57,711 nucleotides of DNA, taken from Demequina sp. Its GTDB lineage: Bacteria > Actinomycetota > Actinomycetes > Actinomycetales > Demequinaceae. Where the stretch lies: contig NZ_JADQBF010000110.1 in the NCBI RefSeq assembly GCF_016278775.1, positions 1 to 57,711 on the forward strand, given 5' to 3'. The position numbers were made by a program, and so were the translations under genes. Under the pieces are notes generated by a model. It did not search any database and was not told the DNA's origin. It saw nothing but the letters and a program-made list of their open reading frames with translations. Shown piece after piece: positions 14,904 through 24,009 of the stretch; position 1 is the first letter of the stretch; every line of letters starts with the position of its first letter.

Positions 14904-17012
14904 GTGAGCGACTCTGATCCCGAGGCCGACCCCGCCGGAGCGGACGCAGCCGCGGCGCGCCTCGCGCGGCTAGAAACCATCCTCGAGTTGGCCCCAGTCG
15001 GTATCGGCTTGGTCGACTTCGAGGGTCGCACCACCATGACCAACAGCGCTCTGCACCGCATGCTCGGCTACTCGGAAGAGGAGTTCGCGGCCATGCCGTG
15101 GACGGAGTTCACGCACCCAGACGACATCGAGCCGAACGTGGTGCTATCCCGCCGCTTGGCCGAAGGGGAGATCGACCACTTCACGCTCGAGAAGCGCTTT
15201 CTGCGCAAGGGCGGTGGATACCTGTGGACCGCGCTGACCGTGTCCCTGGTGCGCGACGCCGACGGCAATCCCGACTACGAGATCGGGATGACGCTGGACA
15301 TCACCGAACGCAAGCGACTCGAAAGTGACCTGCGTGCCGCGGAGGAGCGGTTCCGGCTCCTGGTCGAGCGGGTGCCAGCGGTGGTCTATGTGATGCAGGC
15401 CAGCCCGGAGCCGATGGGGGTGTACGTGAGCCCCCAGATCGAAAGGGTGCTCGGATTCACGGCCGAGGAGTGGACGGCCGATCCCGAGTTGTGGATACGC
15501 CAACTGGATCCGGCCGACCGCGACGAGGTCTTGGCGAGCAGGTTACGGATGATCGACTCTGAGACCCTCGCGGAGCCACGCTCTGACACCTACCGACTCC
15601 ATCGCGGCGACGGCACTGTGGTCTGGGTGCGTGACGATGCGATGGTGCTTCGCGACCAGGACGGCACCCCCTCGCTGCATGGTGTGATCGTGGATGTCAC
15701 AGAAGAGAAGCGCCTTGAGGAGCGACTCGCCTATCAGGCCTTCCACGACGCGCTCACAGGACTACCGAACCGCGAACTCTTTCGCGAACGGGTCGACCAG
15801 GCGCTGGCCGCTCCCGCCTCGCCGGATGGCGAGGACGTCGTGATCTTCATTGACCTCGACAATCTCAAGACGGTGAACGACACCTTCGGACACGCGTCAG
15901 GCGACGAGGTGATTATCTCGGCCGCACGCCGCATCAGGGCGAGCGCTCGGGCCGGCGATATTGCCGCGCGTCTCGGCGGTGACGAGTTTGCGTTGCTGCT
16001 CAAGAAGACGACCCTTGAACAGGCGAGAGCTCTCGCGGACAGGATTCTCAACGCCCTACACGACCCGCCCGTCGAGTTCGGCGGCCGCACCGTGGTGATT
16101 GGCGCCAGCATCGGCATCGCCGCCGCGGGCGATGGAGAGTCGACGGAGACGCTGCTCCGCAGCGCAGACCTTGCGATGTACCAGGCAAAGCTTCAGGGAA
16201 GGGGTCGCCACGTTGTCTATGAGCCGGGCATGCACCAAGATGCGCTCGCTCACTTTCGACTCGCTGCGGCGTTGCAGAAGGCCGTCGCCGCAGGCACCAT
16301 CGCGCTCGCCTACCAGCCGATCGCGGATCTTCACACCGGGGCAGTCGTTGGGCTTGAGGCCCTGGCCCGCTGGTCCGATCCCGACCTGGGCGACGTCCCA
16401 CCGTCGTCGTTCATCCCCGTGGCCGAGCGAACCGGCCTCATCCACGAACTTGGCAGGCAGGTGATCGCGCGGGCCTGTCGCGACCTCATGCGGTGGCGCA
16501 CGGCGAGCGGTAGCGAGGCATACGTGAGCGTCAACGTGTCGCCACTCCAACTGGGCGACGACGAGTTGCCGGACTTCATCGCAGAGACCTTGCGGGATTG
16601 CGGTCTGGAACCAGGCAGCCTCGTGCTTGAAATCACCGAGGGTCTGCTCCTGCAGGAGCGCAGCCGCGAGACGCTACGTGAACTCCGGACTCACGGGGTG
16701 CGAGTGGCCATCGACGACTTCGGCACCGGATACTCCTCGCTCAGCTATCTGCGCGAGCTCCCAGTGGACATGGTCAAGATCGATCAGGCGTTCGTCACTC
16801 CGGCCGTGCCAGGAGCCGCTGACCACGAGTTTCTGCAGGCGATCATCAGGCTGGCTGAGACGCTGCACATGGTGACGATCGCGGAGGGCATCGAGACGGC
16901 GAGCCAGTTGGGCGAACTGCGGTCAACGGCGTGCGGGTACGGTCAGGGCTACTTCCTCGCGCGCCCGGGCCCCATTGCGGACACGCCCGCGATTCTCGAC
17001 ACGATGAACTAG
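14904..17012 (+). CDS. PAS-PAS-GGDEF-EAL cyclic-di-GMP signalling protein
   Basis: A 702-residue soluble protein: PAS 1 (about 22-140, with ITERKR at its end), PAS 2 (about 145-275), GGDEF (about 285-440) and EAL (about 455-700). The diguanylate-cyclase site RLGGDEFALLL is intact. The phosphodiesterase motifs GLEALARW and DDFGTGYSSLSYLR are also intact, so both c-di-GMP synthesis and hydrolysis are possible. No TM helix is present. The GTG start at 14904 is preceded by GGAGGAGG; upstream codons in the same frame run through the terminator of RNA unit B and are unlikely to be translated. Confidence 0.93.
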   Translation: MSDSDPEADPAGADAAAARLARLETILELAPVGIGLVDFEGRTTMTNSALHRMLGYSEEEFAAMPWTEFTHPDDIEPNVVLSRRLAEGEIDHFTLEKRFLRKGGGYLWTALTVSLVRDADGNPDYEIGMTLDITERKRLESDLRAAEERFRLLVERVPAVVYVMQASPEPMGVYVSPQIERVLGFTAEEWTADPELWIRQLDPADRDEVLASRLRMIDSETLAEPRSDTYRLHRGDGTVVWVRDDAMVLRDQDGTPSLHGVIVDVTEEKRLEERLAYQAFHDALTGLPNRELFRERVDQALAAPASPDGEDVVIFIDLDNLKTVNDTFGHASGDEVIISAARRIRASARAGDIAARLGGDEFALLLKKTTLEQARALADRILNALHDPPVEFGGRTVVIGASIGIAAAGDGESTETLLRSADLAMYQAKLQGRGRHVVYEPGMHQDALAHFRLAAALQKAVAAGTIALAYQPIADLHTGAVVGLEALARWSDPDLGDVPPSSFIPVAERTGLIHELGRQVIARACRDLMRWRTASGSEAYVSVNVSPLQLGDDELPDFIAETLRDCGLEPGSLVLEITEGLLLQERSRETLRELRTHGVRVAIDDFGTGYSSLSYLRELPVDMVKIDQAFVTPAVPGAADHEFLQAIIRLAETLHMVTIAEGIETASQLGELRSTACGYGQGYFLARPGPIADTPAILDTMN

Positions 17013-17053
17013 GCGCACCACCGCCGGGTATGGGGCCCGTCGGTGCGACGCGG

Positions 17054-17689
17054 TTACGGCGCCCAGGTGAACGTGAAGGTGCCCTCGTCGGTGGTGGCCA
17101 GCAGTGTGGTGCCTTCGCACTCGTACGCGAACGATTCGCCGACGTTCGTCGGGACGCCGTCGGTGGTGGGCATGTCGATACGCCCTTGAGGGGACTCGAC
17201 ATACCCGGTGACCGCAGAACCTGACGACTCGTCTGTCAGGACGGCGCGTCCGTCGCGATCCGCCCAGGTGCCGCTGTCTGTGCCATCGCGAGTGATCACG
17301 GCGGTGCCGCCTTCAACGGACATGGTCATGGTCCAGTCCTGATACACGGTCGAGTACGAGCCGTCCGCGCCGAGGCTCAGGAAGACCTCGCCTTCCACCG
17401 AGTCAAGGGAGCCTTCAGACGGAATCATGGACCGCAACAGGTCTCCCCACACGTCGTTGTCCAGCACCCAGCGGCCGGTGGGGCAGCCTGCCGCGATCTG
17501 TGACTCCAACGGCTGTTCCGTGTTCGTCGGAGTGGGCGACCCAGCGGTCGCCGTGGTTGAGCTGGAGGCGGCCGGGCTACCGGAGCCATCGGTGCCGGTG
17601 GCGTCTCCCGTGCCAGCGGAGTCGCTGCAACCGGCAAGTGCCAGGGCCGCTGTCGCGATCAGGGCGAGGGGCATGGGGGGTGTGCGCAC
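17054..17689 (-). CDS. Putative lipoprotein
   Basis: A 211-residue secreted protein. The GTG start at 17689 has GGGAG 6 nt upstream. A short hydrophobic signal sequence leads to the lipobox LALAGC, so the mature protein should carry a lipid on that cysteine. A Ser/Thr/Gly/Pro-rich linker (about 22-57) precedes a compact domain rich in beta-type residues (about 65-211) with two cysteines. No family is recognised. It converges with the GGDEF-EAL gene and is divergent from the next gene. Confidence 0.75.
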   Translation of the reverse strand: MRTPPMPLALIATAALALAGCSDSAGTGDATGTDGSGSPAASSSTTATAGSPTPTNTEQPLESQIAAGCPTGRWVLDNDVWGDLLRSMIPSEGSLDSVEGEVFLSLGADGSYSTVYQDWTMTMSVEGGTAVITRDGTDSGTWADRDGRAVLTDESSGSAVTGYVESPQGRIDMPTTDGVPTNVGESFAYECEGTTLLATTDEGTFTFTWAP

Positions 17690-17833
17690 GGTGAACTCCC
17701 TTGGAACTCGAGTGCTTGGGGGACTCTTCGACGCTAACCGAGCCACACGCCGTGGTCAAAGGGATTGCAGGCGAAGGGGCACTTGCGAGGGTCGATAGCA
17801 TGAGGGCATCGATGGCGATTGAGGGGGCCCACC

Positions 17834-18991
17834 ATGAGTGACCGCAACGAGTACGACCCGTTTGCGTCGCCGCAATCCCAGCCGGGAGTGGGCGAGCCGT
17901 CGTCCATAGCCCCGCAGCCGCTGGCGCAGCCAGGCATGGGAGACGTTCCGCCGATGCCGAGCGCCCCCTACGGCTATGGCGCCCCATCCCCTTACGGCGC
18001 CCCATCCCCTTACGGCTACGGCAACCCGTCGCCCTACGGCGGCCCTCCGATCGCGGGCTCCAGCCAAAAGAACTACTTGGGCATCCTCTCGCTCATCTTC
18101 CCGTTCGTGTTCCTGAGCCTTGTGGGAATCATCATGGGCCACATGGGTCTGTCTGCGGTGAGGAAGGGCACGGCGAACAACCGCGGAGTAGCGCTCGCTG
18201 GCACGATTGTCTCGTGGGTCTTCACGGGCCTGGCAGTGCTCGGCCTGCTCTTCGCGGCTGCAGTCCCGGTCTACGACAGTCAGCAGGACAGGGCCTACGA
18301 GGCGGCGGCCAAGTCCGACGTGGCCAATCTCCGGTATGCGGTGGCGACACACTTTCTCTTTCGATCCGACCCCCCGGTCGTCGCCATCGAAGGCGATCAC
18401 TACGTGGTCGGGGACAACACCGAGGTCAAGTCAGCCATCGTCGAGGACGTTGACTTCGTCATGTTGGGCGACCTCGACTACTGCATAGCGGTGACCTACG
18501 ACGGGGGCCAGGTGATCTCGAGCAGCGCGGTGGGTTCCTACACTGCTAGCGGCTGCCCCGATGCTGATCAGCAGTATGACGCGCAGGGCGACGGGAAGCC
18601 CTCCGAGGGCAGTGTCGCCTTCATTGACCTTGAGGTGGGGGACTGCATCTTGGACCCCTATGCGACCTCGGAGTCAGACGACTCGGCAGAGACGTGGGTC
18701 TACGGGGTGACGGTCGTCAATTGCGCCGATGCTCACTATGGCGAGGTGTATGCCTTGCCTGTCCTGCAGGCCGAGACGTATATCGAGTACAAGATCGCGG
18801 CCGAGGCCGACGAGTTGTGTCACGCCGCTTACGAGGGCTACATGGGCGTCGACTACGCCGACTCCACGTTCTACTACGTGCCGTACTACCCGAGCCGCCA
18901 AGGCTGGAAGCTCGGCGACCACGAGATCACGTGCGTCGTGACGTCGCTGATGTCAGACACGTTGGGGAGCCTGAAGGGCTCCGGTCGGTAG
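17834..18991 (+). CDS. Septum_form-domain membrane protein with Tyr/Pro repeats
   Basis: A 385-residue protein. The ATG at 17834 is preferred over an upstream TTG. The N-terminus is a PYG-rich region with YGAPSP repeats (about 40-75), followed by a DUF4190-like pair of TM helices (about 82-140). An extracytoplasmic segment has a pilin-like AKSDVANLRYAV stretch. The C-terminal Septum_form-type domain (about 255-385) has the pattern VGDC...VVNCADAHYGEVYA. Septum_form proteins are abundant in actinobacteria; the name reflects a proposed, poorly tested role. A second member is encoded at 47718-48635. Confidence 0.75.
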   Translation: MSDRNEYDPFASPQSQPGVGEPSSIAPQPLAQPGMGDVPPMPSAPYGYGAPSPYGAPSPYGYGNPSPYGGPPIAGSSQKNYLGILSLIFPFVFLSLVGIIMGHMGLSAVRKGTANNRGVALAGTIVSWVFTGLAVLGLLFAAAVPVYDSQQDRAYEAAAKSDVANLRYAVATHFLFRSDPPVVAIEGDHYVVGDNTEVKSAIVEDVDFVMLGDLDYCIAVTYDGGQVISSSAVGSYTASGCPDADQQYDAQGDGKPSEGSVAFIDLEVGDCILDPYATSESDDSAETWVYGVTVVNCADAHYGEVYALPVLQAETYIEYKIAAEADELCHAAYEGYMGVDYADSTFYYVPYYPSRQGWKLGDHEITCVVTSLMSDTLGSLKGSGR

Positions 18992-19003
18992 CCGCGACGT
19001 GGC

Positions 19004-19045
19004 TTGATCTGCGTCAAGGAGGTCCGGTTGCGATCTCCGTAGCGT
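19004..19045 (+). promoter_or_regulatory. Fnr-type box and -10 of the DUF6448-sodX operon
   Basis: TTGATCTGCGTCAA (19004-19017) matches the TTGAT-N4-(A/G)TCAA pattern bound by Fnr/NnrR-type regulators. TAGCGT (19040-19045) lies downstream, giving a start near 19052, which places the box centre at about -41.5, the class II activator position. A Crp/Fnr regulator with the matching recognition helix is encoded about 1.1 kb away at 20105-20782. The gene start at 19075 has AAGGAG before it. Confidence 0.65.
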
Positions 19046-19074
19046 GAGGGGTGACTCAAGAGAAGGAGCACCCC

Positions 19075-19677
19075 ATGTTCATCAAGAACATCATGACCCT
19101 GCTGGGCTCGCTGAGGCCCGCCACCGTCGAGGCCCACTGCGATACTGCCGACGGTCCCGCCGTCACGGATGGTCGCAAGGCATTGGTCACGGGCAACATC
19201 AACTACGCCCTCAAGTGGATCCCGGCCGACGGCGAGGCCGAGTTGCGTGACGTCTTCGACAAGGCGTTGCAGGTTCGCACCCTCGGCACGGAAGCCGCCG
19301 AACTGGCCGATCGTCTCTTCCTGGAGACGATGGTCCGCATCCACCGCATGGGCGAGGGCGTCGGCTTCACCGGCGTCCAGCCCGCAGGAACCGAGATCGA
19401 TCCGGTGGTGACGGCGGCCGACGAGGCCATTGCCTCTGGTACGGCCGTCGACTTGCTACCGATGGTGCCTCAAGAGCGCCGCACGGAACTCGCCGAGCGC
19501 TTCCGGGCCGCGATCGCCGCCAAGGAGTTCGATGTCGACGACGTCGTGGCTGGCCGTCGCTACCTCGCCGCCTACGTCAACTTTTTCAAGTATGCGGAGG
19601 GCGAGGACCACGATCACCACGGGCCCGTCCACGAGGGCGACGCGCACGGCGAGCCCTGCCACGCCCACGCTCACTAG
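19075..19677 (+). CDS. DUF6448-type protein with Ni-SOD-like HCD N-terminus
   Basis: A 200-residue protein; the start has AAGGAG 7 nt upstream. After a short N-terminal stretch, residues 19-28 read EAHCDTADGP. Cleavage between A20 and H21 would expose His1-Cys2-Asp3, as in nickel superoxide dismutase (HCDLPCGVY), but the second Ni ligand Cys6 is replaced by Asp. The body (GNINYALKW, LFLETMVRIHRMGEG) fits what I recall of DUF6448, not SodN. The last 25 residues are metal-binding in character, with many His, Asp and one Cys. The next gene encodes a SodX-type peptidase 9 bp downstream, and an Fnr box lies upstream. Function unknown; a metal-dependent redox role is inference. Confidence 0.8.
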   Translation: MFIKNIMTLLGSLRPATVEAHCDTADGPAVTDGRKALVTGNINYALKWIPADGEAELRDVFDKALQVRTLGTEAAELADRLFLETMVRIHRMGEGVGFTGVQPAGTEIDPVVTAADEAIASGTAVDLLPMVPQERRTELAERFRAAIAAKEFDVDDVVAGRRYLAAYVNFFKYAEGEDHDHHGPVHEGDAHGEPCHAHAH

Positions 19678-19686
19678 GCCACGAGC

Positions 19687-20148
19687 ATGAGGCGTGTGGT
19701 CAAGGTGGCTGGCCAGTCCATGGCCCCCACCTACCGCCGGTCCGACCTGCTGCTGACGCGGCCGGTCGGGCGGGGCGGGGCGCGCGTCGGCCGCGGCGAT
19801 GTGGTGGTCCTCCGTCGCGGCGAGGTGCCGATGATCAAGCGCATCGTCGCCGTCCAGGGTGACCTCGTCGAACTTGAGGCGGGGCGCCTGGTCGTCAACG
19901 GCGTCTGCGTTGACGGACGGCCACGGGTGGCGGGCGCCTTCACGCAGGCGTGGACGGTGCCTGGTGATAGCTACTTCATGGCTGGCGACAACCAGGCGGC
20001 CTCTGACGACTCCAGGGTGTGGGACGAGCCGTTCGTTGCGGCAGGGAGGGTGGAGTCGGTGGTGACGCGCCGTTTGATGGGTCGGCCCCTCTGGCCGCGT
20101 GGCCTCACGCCCCGTCGGCCAGTCGCCGTAGTTGCTCGGGCTGAGTGA
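19687..20148 (+). CDS. sodX: S26 peptidase of the Ni-SOD maturation (SodX) type
   Basis: A 153-residue S26-family peptidase without a membrane anchor. The Ser/Lys dyad is visible: S11 in GQSMAPT and K51 in MIKRIVA; GDNQAASDDSR is the conserved C-terminal box of signal-peptidase folds. SodX enzymes remove a short leader from cytoplasmic Ni-SOD precursors so that His1 becomes the N-terminus. No SodN gene is present here; the partner 9 bp upstream is the HCD-bearing DUF6448 protein, which I infer to be the substrate. The 3' end overlaps the convergent Crp/Fnr gene by 44 bp. Confidence 0.8.
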   Translation: MRRVVKVAGQSMAPTYRRSDLLLTRPVGRGGARVGRGDVVVLRRGEVPMIKRIVAVQGDLVELEAGRLVVNGVCVDGRPRVAGAFTQAWTVPGDSYFMAGDNQAASDDSRVWDEPFVAAGRVESVVTRRLMGRPLWPRGLTPRRPVAVVARAE

Positions 20149-20782
20149 TCGTCACCGACCGTCCCGCGCCGATCACGATCAACTCCTGCGCTGCCAGAGT
20201 CTTGAGGGCGCGGCTAAGGCTCTCAGGCGTGGTGTCGATGAGCGAGGCGACGTCCTTCTTGGCCATCGGCAGGGCCACCGTCACCGCGCCGCCGCTTCGC
20301 GTGGCTGGCAGACGGAGCAGGTAGTCGGCGAGTCGGCTCTCCACATCGCGCGAGGTCAGCGAGTTGAGCCGATGTTCAGTATCGGACAGTCGTTCGCTGA
20401 CCATCGCCAGCATCCGCAGGCCGGTGTCGGGGTACTCGCGCACCAAGGACTGGAGATCGTCGTGGCGGAACACACACAGTTCGCAGCCGTCTAGCGCGGC
20501 GGCGTAATCGCCGGGTGGCTGGCCAGTGAAGACCGCCGTCTCGCCGGTGAAGTCGCCGGGCCCCAAGACCCGGACGAGCTGCTCGGACCCATCGGGGGAA
20601 ACCCGGAAAATCTTGAGGCGTCCCGTGTGCACCACAATGAGCCGCGAGACCTCGTCGTTGGCGGAGTACGCAAACTCACCCGCCTGCAGGCGTACCGGAC
20701 GCGCCAACTCGGCGACGAGTTGTTGGTCGTTCGCAGCCAGTCCCGCGAAGACCGGGACGCGCGCGACGCAGGTGTCGGCCAT
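20105..20782 (-). CDS. Crp/Fnr-family transcription regulator
   Basis: A 225-residue regulator with a cyclic-nucleotide-binding-type beta-barrel (about 10-125) and a C-terminal winged HTH (about 150-215). The recognition helix TPESLSR has the E-x-x-S-R spacing that Fnr uses to read TTGAT, agreeing with the Fnr-like box at 19004-19017. Only three cysteines are present (C5 and GCELC), so an Fnr-type 4Fe-4S cluster is unlikely; heme/NO or another signal is possible. TACGCT lies 6 nt before the ATG, so the gene is probably leaderless. Confidence 0.85.
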   Translation of the reverse strand: MADTCVARVPVFAGLAANDQQLVAELARPVRLQAGEFAYSANDEVSRLIVVHTGRLKIFRVSPDGSEQLVRVLGPGDFTGETAVFTGQPPGDYAAALDGCELCVFRHDDLQSLVREYPDTGLRMLAMVSERLSDTEHRLNSLTSRDVESRLADYLLRLPATRSGGAVTVALPMAKKDVASLIDTTPESLSRALKTLAAQELIVIGAGRSVTITQPEQLRRLADGA

Positions 20783-20851
20783 CCGGAAAGCGTAGCCGGG
20801 TGTGCCGTGGTTGCCGGGACTTAGGTATGGGATGAGGTGGTGCGGCCCGCG

Positions 20852-20872
20852 TATGCTTCAAACGTGGTTGAA
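20852..20872 (+). promoter_or_regulatory. arsR promoter and operator
   Basis: TATGCT (20852-20857) stands 6 nt before the GTG at 20864. TTCAA-ACGTGG-TTGAA (20857-20872) is an inverted repeat of the kind bound by ArsR/SmtB repressors and covers the inferred transcription start, so the gene is probably leaderless and autorepressed. Confidence 0.55.
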
Positions 20873-21178
20873 TCAAGCGAGACTGATACGACGCTTCCCG
20901 GCGCGGACGGAGAGGTCGCCCTGCTCATCGCGGTTGCTGACCCCATTCGGTGGGCCGTGCTCGAGGCATTGGCCGACGCCCAACGCTGCGTCTGCGATCT
21001 TCAGGAGCGCGTGCCCGTCCCGGGAAACCTCCTCAGCTACCACCTCAAGGTGCTGCGCGAGGCGGGCCTGGTCACCGCCACCCGCAGGGGCCGGTGGATC
21101 GACTACGCGCTCGCGGACGACGCACAGGAGCGCATGCGCCGCGCCCTTCCAGGCGCCCGGACGATGGCACAAGCATGA
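20864..21178 (+). CDS. arsR: ArsR/SmtB-family metalloregulator
   Basis: A 104-residue winged-helix repressor. CVCDLQ in the alpha3 region is the cysteine pair that senses As(III)/Sb(III) in ArsR. The recognition helix follows (GNLLSYHLKVLREAGLV). Metal binding would release it from the operator and switch on the permease, whose ATG overlaps this stop (ATGA). An ATG at 20837 would add nine residues but would lie upstream of the -10 element, so the GTG at 20864 is preferred. Confidence 0.85.
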   Translation: MVESSETDTTLPGADGEVALLIAVADPIRWAVLEALADAQRCVCDLQERVPVPGNLLSYHLKVLREAGLVTATRRGRWIDYALADDAQERMRRALPGARTMAQA

Positions 21179-22227
21179 GCGTCGCCGAGCGTCTGCGCGC
21201 CAAGACCCCCACCCGGCGCTGGGTAGGTCTTGGAGCGTCTGCCGTTGTCTGGTTCGCGCTCTACCAGGTCAACCGGCCGTTCTGGGACTGGTTGATCGGC
21301 GGCGCGTTCGGGTTGGACCTCGACAGTCGACTCGGGTCCGGGTTGCACTTCTTCTTCTACGACTCGGTGAAGATCGCCCTCCTGCTGATCGGCATCATCT
21401 TCCTCATCACGGTGCTCCGCTCCTTCATGAGCGTCGAGCGCACGCGCGCGCTGCTGGGAGGCAAGCGGGAGGGCGTCGGCAATGTCATGGCGTCTGGGCT
21501 CGGCGTCGTCACGCCGTTCTGCTCGTGCAGCGCGGTCCCCGCGTTCATCGGCTTTGTGGCCGCGGGCGTTCCCTTGGGCGTCACCATGAGCTTCCTCATC
21601 GCCAGCCCGCTGGTCAATGAGATCGCCATCGCGCTGATCTTCGGCCTCTTCGGCATCGGCCCCACCCTGCTGTACGTGGGAGCAGGCCTGGTCATCGCAA
21701 TCGTCGCCGGGTTTGTCCTTGGACGCCTCAAGCTGGAACGGTGGGTCGAGCCGTTCGTCTTCGAGACGCGCCTTGGCGGCCAGGTCATCGACTCCACGTT
21801 CGGGCTCACTTGGGACGACCGGATCCAGATGGGCATCGAAGAAGTCACGAACATCCTCAAGAAAATCTGGCCGTACCTGCTGGTCGGCATCGGCGTCGGC
21901 GCTGGCATCCATGGCTGGGCGCCGGAGGACTTCTTCACCCAGTACGCGGGCGAGGGCAACCCGTTCGCCGTGCTGATCGCGGTGCTGATCGGGATCCCGC
22001 TGTATTCCAATGCCGCTGGCATCCTGCCGCTCGTCGACGCTTTGCACGACAAGGGCCTGCCGATGGGCACGTTGCTCGCGTTCATGATGGCCGTCGTCGC
22101 GCTTAGCCTGCCGGAGATGATCCTGCTGCGCCGGGTCCTCAAGCCCCAGCTCATCGCGACCTTCATCGGCGTGGTCGCCGTCGGCATCGTCGGCGTCGGC
22201 TACCTGTTCAATGCCGTGTTGGGCTGA
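21175..22227 (+). CDS. Permease of the DUF318/ArsP family
   Basis: A 350-residue protein with about eight to ten TM helices. The family motif TPFCSCSAVP and the repeat-like NPFAVLIAV...YSNAAGILP half are present. Family members export trivalent organoarsenicals (ArsP) or heavy metals (SO_0444-type). It is cotranscribed with the upstream ArsR-type sensor (4-bp overlap) and the downstream small thioredoxin. The substrate is not fixed by sequence; arsenic compounds are likeliest from the CVC sensor. Confidence 0.87.
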   Translation: MSVAERLRAKTPTRRWVGLGASAVVWFALYQVNRPFWDWLIGGAFGLDLDSRLGSGLHFFFYDSVKIALLLIGIIFLITVLRSFMSVERTRALLGGKREGVGNVMASGLGVVTPFCSCSAVPAFIGFVAAGVPLGVTMSFLIASPLVNEIAIALIFGLFGIGPTLLYVGAGLVIAIVAGFVLGRLKLERWVEPFVFETRLGGQVIDSTFGLTWDDRIQMGIEEVTNILKKIWPYLLVGIGVGAGIHGWAPEDFFTQYAGEGNPFAVLIAVLIGIPLYSNAAGILPLVDALHDKGLPMGTLLAFMMAVVALSLPEMILLRRVLKPQLIATFIGVVAVGIVGVGYLFNAVLG

Positions 22228-22255
22228 CTTGCCCCTCAACCGAAAGGACACTCCC

Positions 22256-22504
22256 ATGATCATCAAAGTGCTAGGCCCTGGTTGCGCGAACTGCGTCAAT
22301 CTCGAAAAGGTGACCCGCGAGGTCGTCGCCGAACTCGGCGTTGCAGCGACCATTGAGAAGGTCACCGACTATGGTGCGATCGCCGGCTACGGCGTGATGC
22401 GTACGCCAGCCCTTGTGGTGGACGAGGCTCTCGTGCTGTCCGGCCGCGTGCCGACCGCGGCCCAAGTGCGCGACATCCTGGAGCCGCTCGGCTCCGGCTC
22501 TTGA
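22256..22504 (+). CDS. Small thioredoxin-fold protein (Thioredoxin_3 type)
   Basis: An 82-residue glutaredoxin-like protein with the redox motif GPGCANC at residues 8-14 and the cis-proline region RTPALVVD. AAAGGA lies 7 nt before the ATG. Proteins of this size routinely accompany DUF318 permeases and are thought to deliver or reduce the metal(loid) substrate. It ends 10 bp from the convergent arsB gene. Confidence 0.88.
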   Translation: MIIKVLGPGCANCVNLEKVTREVVAELGVAATIEKVTDYGAIAGYGVMRTPALVVDEALVLSGRVPTAAQVRDILEPLGSGS

Positions 22505-22514
22505 CCGACCCCGG

Positions 22515-23933
22515 CTACGTGCCGATCAGGGTGAGCCAGCCGACAAGCGCGAGGAGTGTGACGGCGAGCACGGGGATGGTCAGCACAATGCCGACCTTGA
22601 AGTACGTGCCCCAGCCGATGTGCATGCCCTTGCGGTCCAGCACGTGCAGCCACAGCAGGGTCGCGAGGCTGCCGATGGGCGTGATCTTGGGGCCAAGGTC
22701 GGAGCCGATCACGTTGGCGTAGATCATGAGCTCGCGCGTGAGGCCAGACGCGTTGGCGGCCTCGATGCCGAGGGCCGCGACCAGCACGGTCGGCATGTTG
22801 TTCATGACGGAGGACATCCCTGCCACCAGGAAGCCGGTGCCGCCCGCCGCCGCGAGTGGACCCTGGTCGCCGAACCACGCGAACACGTCGCCGAGTGAAT
22901 CCGTAAGGCCCTGGTTGCGCAGCCCGTACACCACCAGGTACATGCCCAGGCTGAACAGGACCACCTGCCAGGGCGCGGACTTGAGTACCGGCGCGATGGG
23001 GATGCGGCCGGCGGGTCGCGGGGCCGACCGGGGTGCCTCGTCCGTGTCGGCCGCCGACGCGTGAGCCGCCACCGCGGCGGCGTGGGCGTCAACCTCCGCC
23101 ATCGTCGGCGACAACCGGGCGAATACCCAGGCCGGCTTGCGCGCGGCGATCAACAGGATCACGATCGCGCCGAGCCCGGCAACGGCGGCGATGGGGATGC
23201 CGATGGGGTCCGCCACGAAGTACCCGACGAGCAAGGCGGCCAATACGACCCACCCGGCCCTAAAGGTGACGTGGTCGTGGATGGCATCGGCCGGTCGCGC
23301 CAGGTCGGCGACGTCGTACCTGGCGGGGATGGACTTGCGGAAGTAGATGCGTAGCACCACCAGGCTGGCGACGAGCGAGACCATGCTGACAGGGATCATC
23401 ACGAGCGCGTAGCGGGCAAAGCCGATGTCGAAGAAGTCCGCAGAGACGATGTTGACCAGGTTCGACACCACGAGCGGCAGGCTGGTGCTGTCGGCCACAA
23501 AGCCGGTGGCCATGACGTAGGCGAAGGCGGCCTTGGGGTCGAACTTGAGCGCCAGCAGCATCTGGTAGACGATCGGCGTGAGGATGAGGGCCGCGCCGTC
23601 GTTGGCGAAGAAGGCTGCGATCGCGGCGCCCAGCACGACGATGAGGTTGAAGAGCATCCGCCCGTTGCCGCGGCCCCACCTGGCGACGTGGAGCGCGGCC
23701 CACTCGAAGGTGCCTGCCTCGTCCAACACGAGCGAGATGAGGATGATGGCCACGAAGGTGAGCGTCGCGTTCCACACGATCACCCACACGTCAGGCACGT
23801 CGCTGAACTGGATCACTCCCGTGATGAGGGCGACGGCTGCGCCGCCAAGCGCGCTCCACCCGATGCCGAGACCGCGCGGCTGCCAGATGACCAGGACAAG
23901 GGTGAGGACAAAAATGATGACGGCGATCAACAA
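22515..23933 (-). CDS. arsB: Arsenite/antimonite efflux permease ArsB
   Basis: A 472-residue, 12-TM protein closely following the E. coli ArsB pattern throughout ([69 protein letters not shown]). It extrudes As(III)/Sb(III). Relative to E. coli ArsB it carries an insertion of about 30 residues with repeated Ala/His/Asp in the central cytoplasmic loop (around 265-310). The TTG start at 23933 is chosen because AGGAG lies 8 nt upstream and it aligns with the ArsB N-terminus. Divergent from the second arsR gene. Confidence 0.92.
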   Translation of the reverse strand: MLIAVIIFVLTLVLVIWQPRGLGIGWSALGGAAVALITGVIQFSDVPDVWVIVWNATLTFVAIILISLVLDEAGTFEWAALHVARWGRGNGRMLFNLIVVLGAAIAAFFANDGAALILTPIVYQMLLALKFDPKAAFAYVMATGFVADSTSLPLVVSNLVNIVSADFFDIGFARYALVMIPVSMVSLVASLVVLRIYFRKSIPARYDVADLARPADAIHDHVTFRAGWVVLAALLVGYFVADPIGIPIAAVAGLGAIVILLIAARKPAWVFARLSPTMAEVDAHAAAVAAHASAADTDEAPRSAPRPAGRIPIAPVLKSAPWQVVLFSLGMYLVVYGLRNQGLTDSLGDVFAWFGDQGPLAAAGGTGFLVAGMSSVMNNMPTVLVAALGIEAANASGLTRELMIYANVIGSDLGPKITPIGSLATLLWLHVLDRKGMHIGWGTYFKVGIVLTIPVLAVTLLALVGWLTLIGT

Positions 23934-24009
23934 GGGCTGGTCTCCTGCGTTCTGGTCTGGTGCCAAGCGATTCGGGTGCAGAGCGAATATCCCACGCATC
24001 ACGATGCGC

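Noticed and set aside
19075-19677. Calling the HCD protein a nickel superoxide dismutase
   Set aside because: The second nickel cysteine is missing and the body of the protein does not resemble SodN; only the N-terminal tripeptide and the peptidase neighbour agree.
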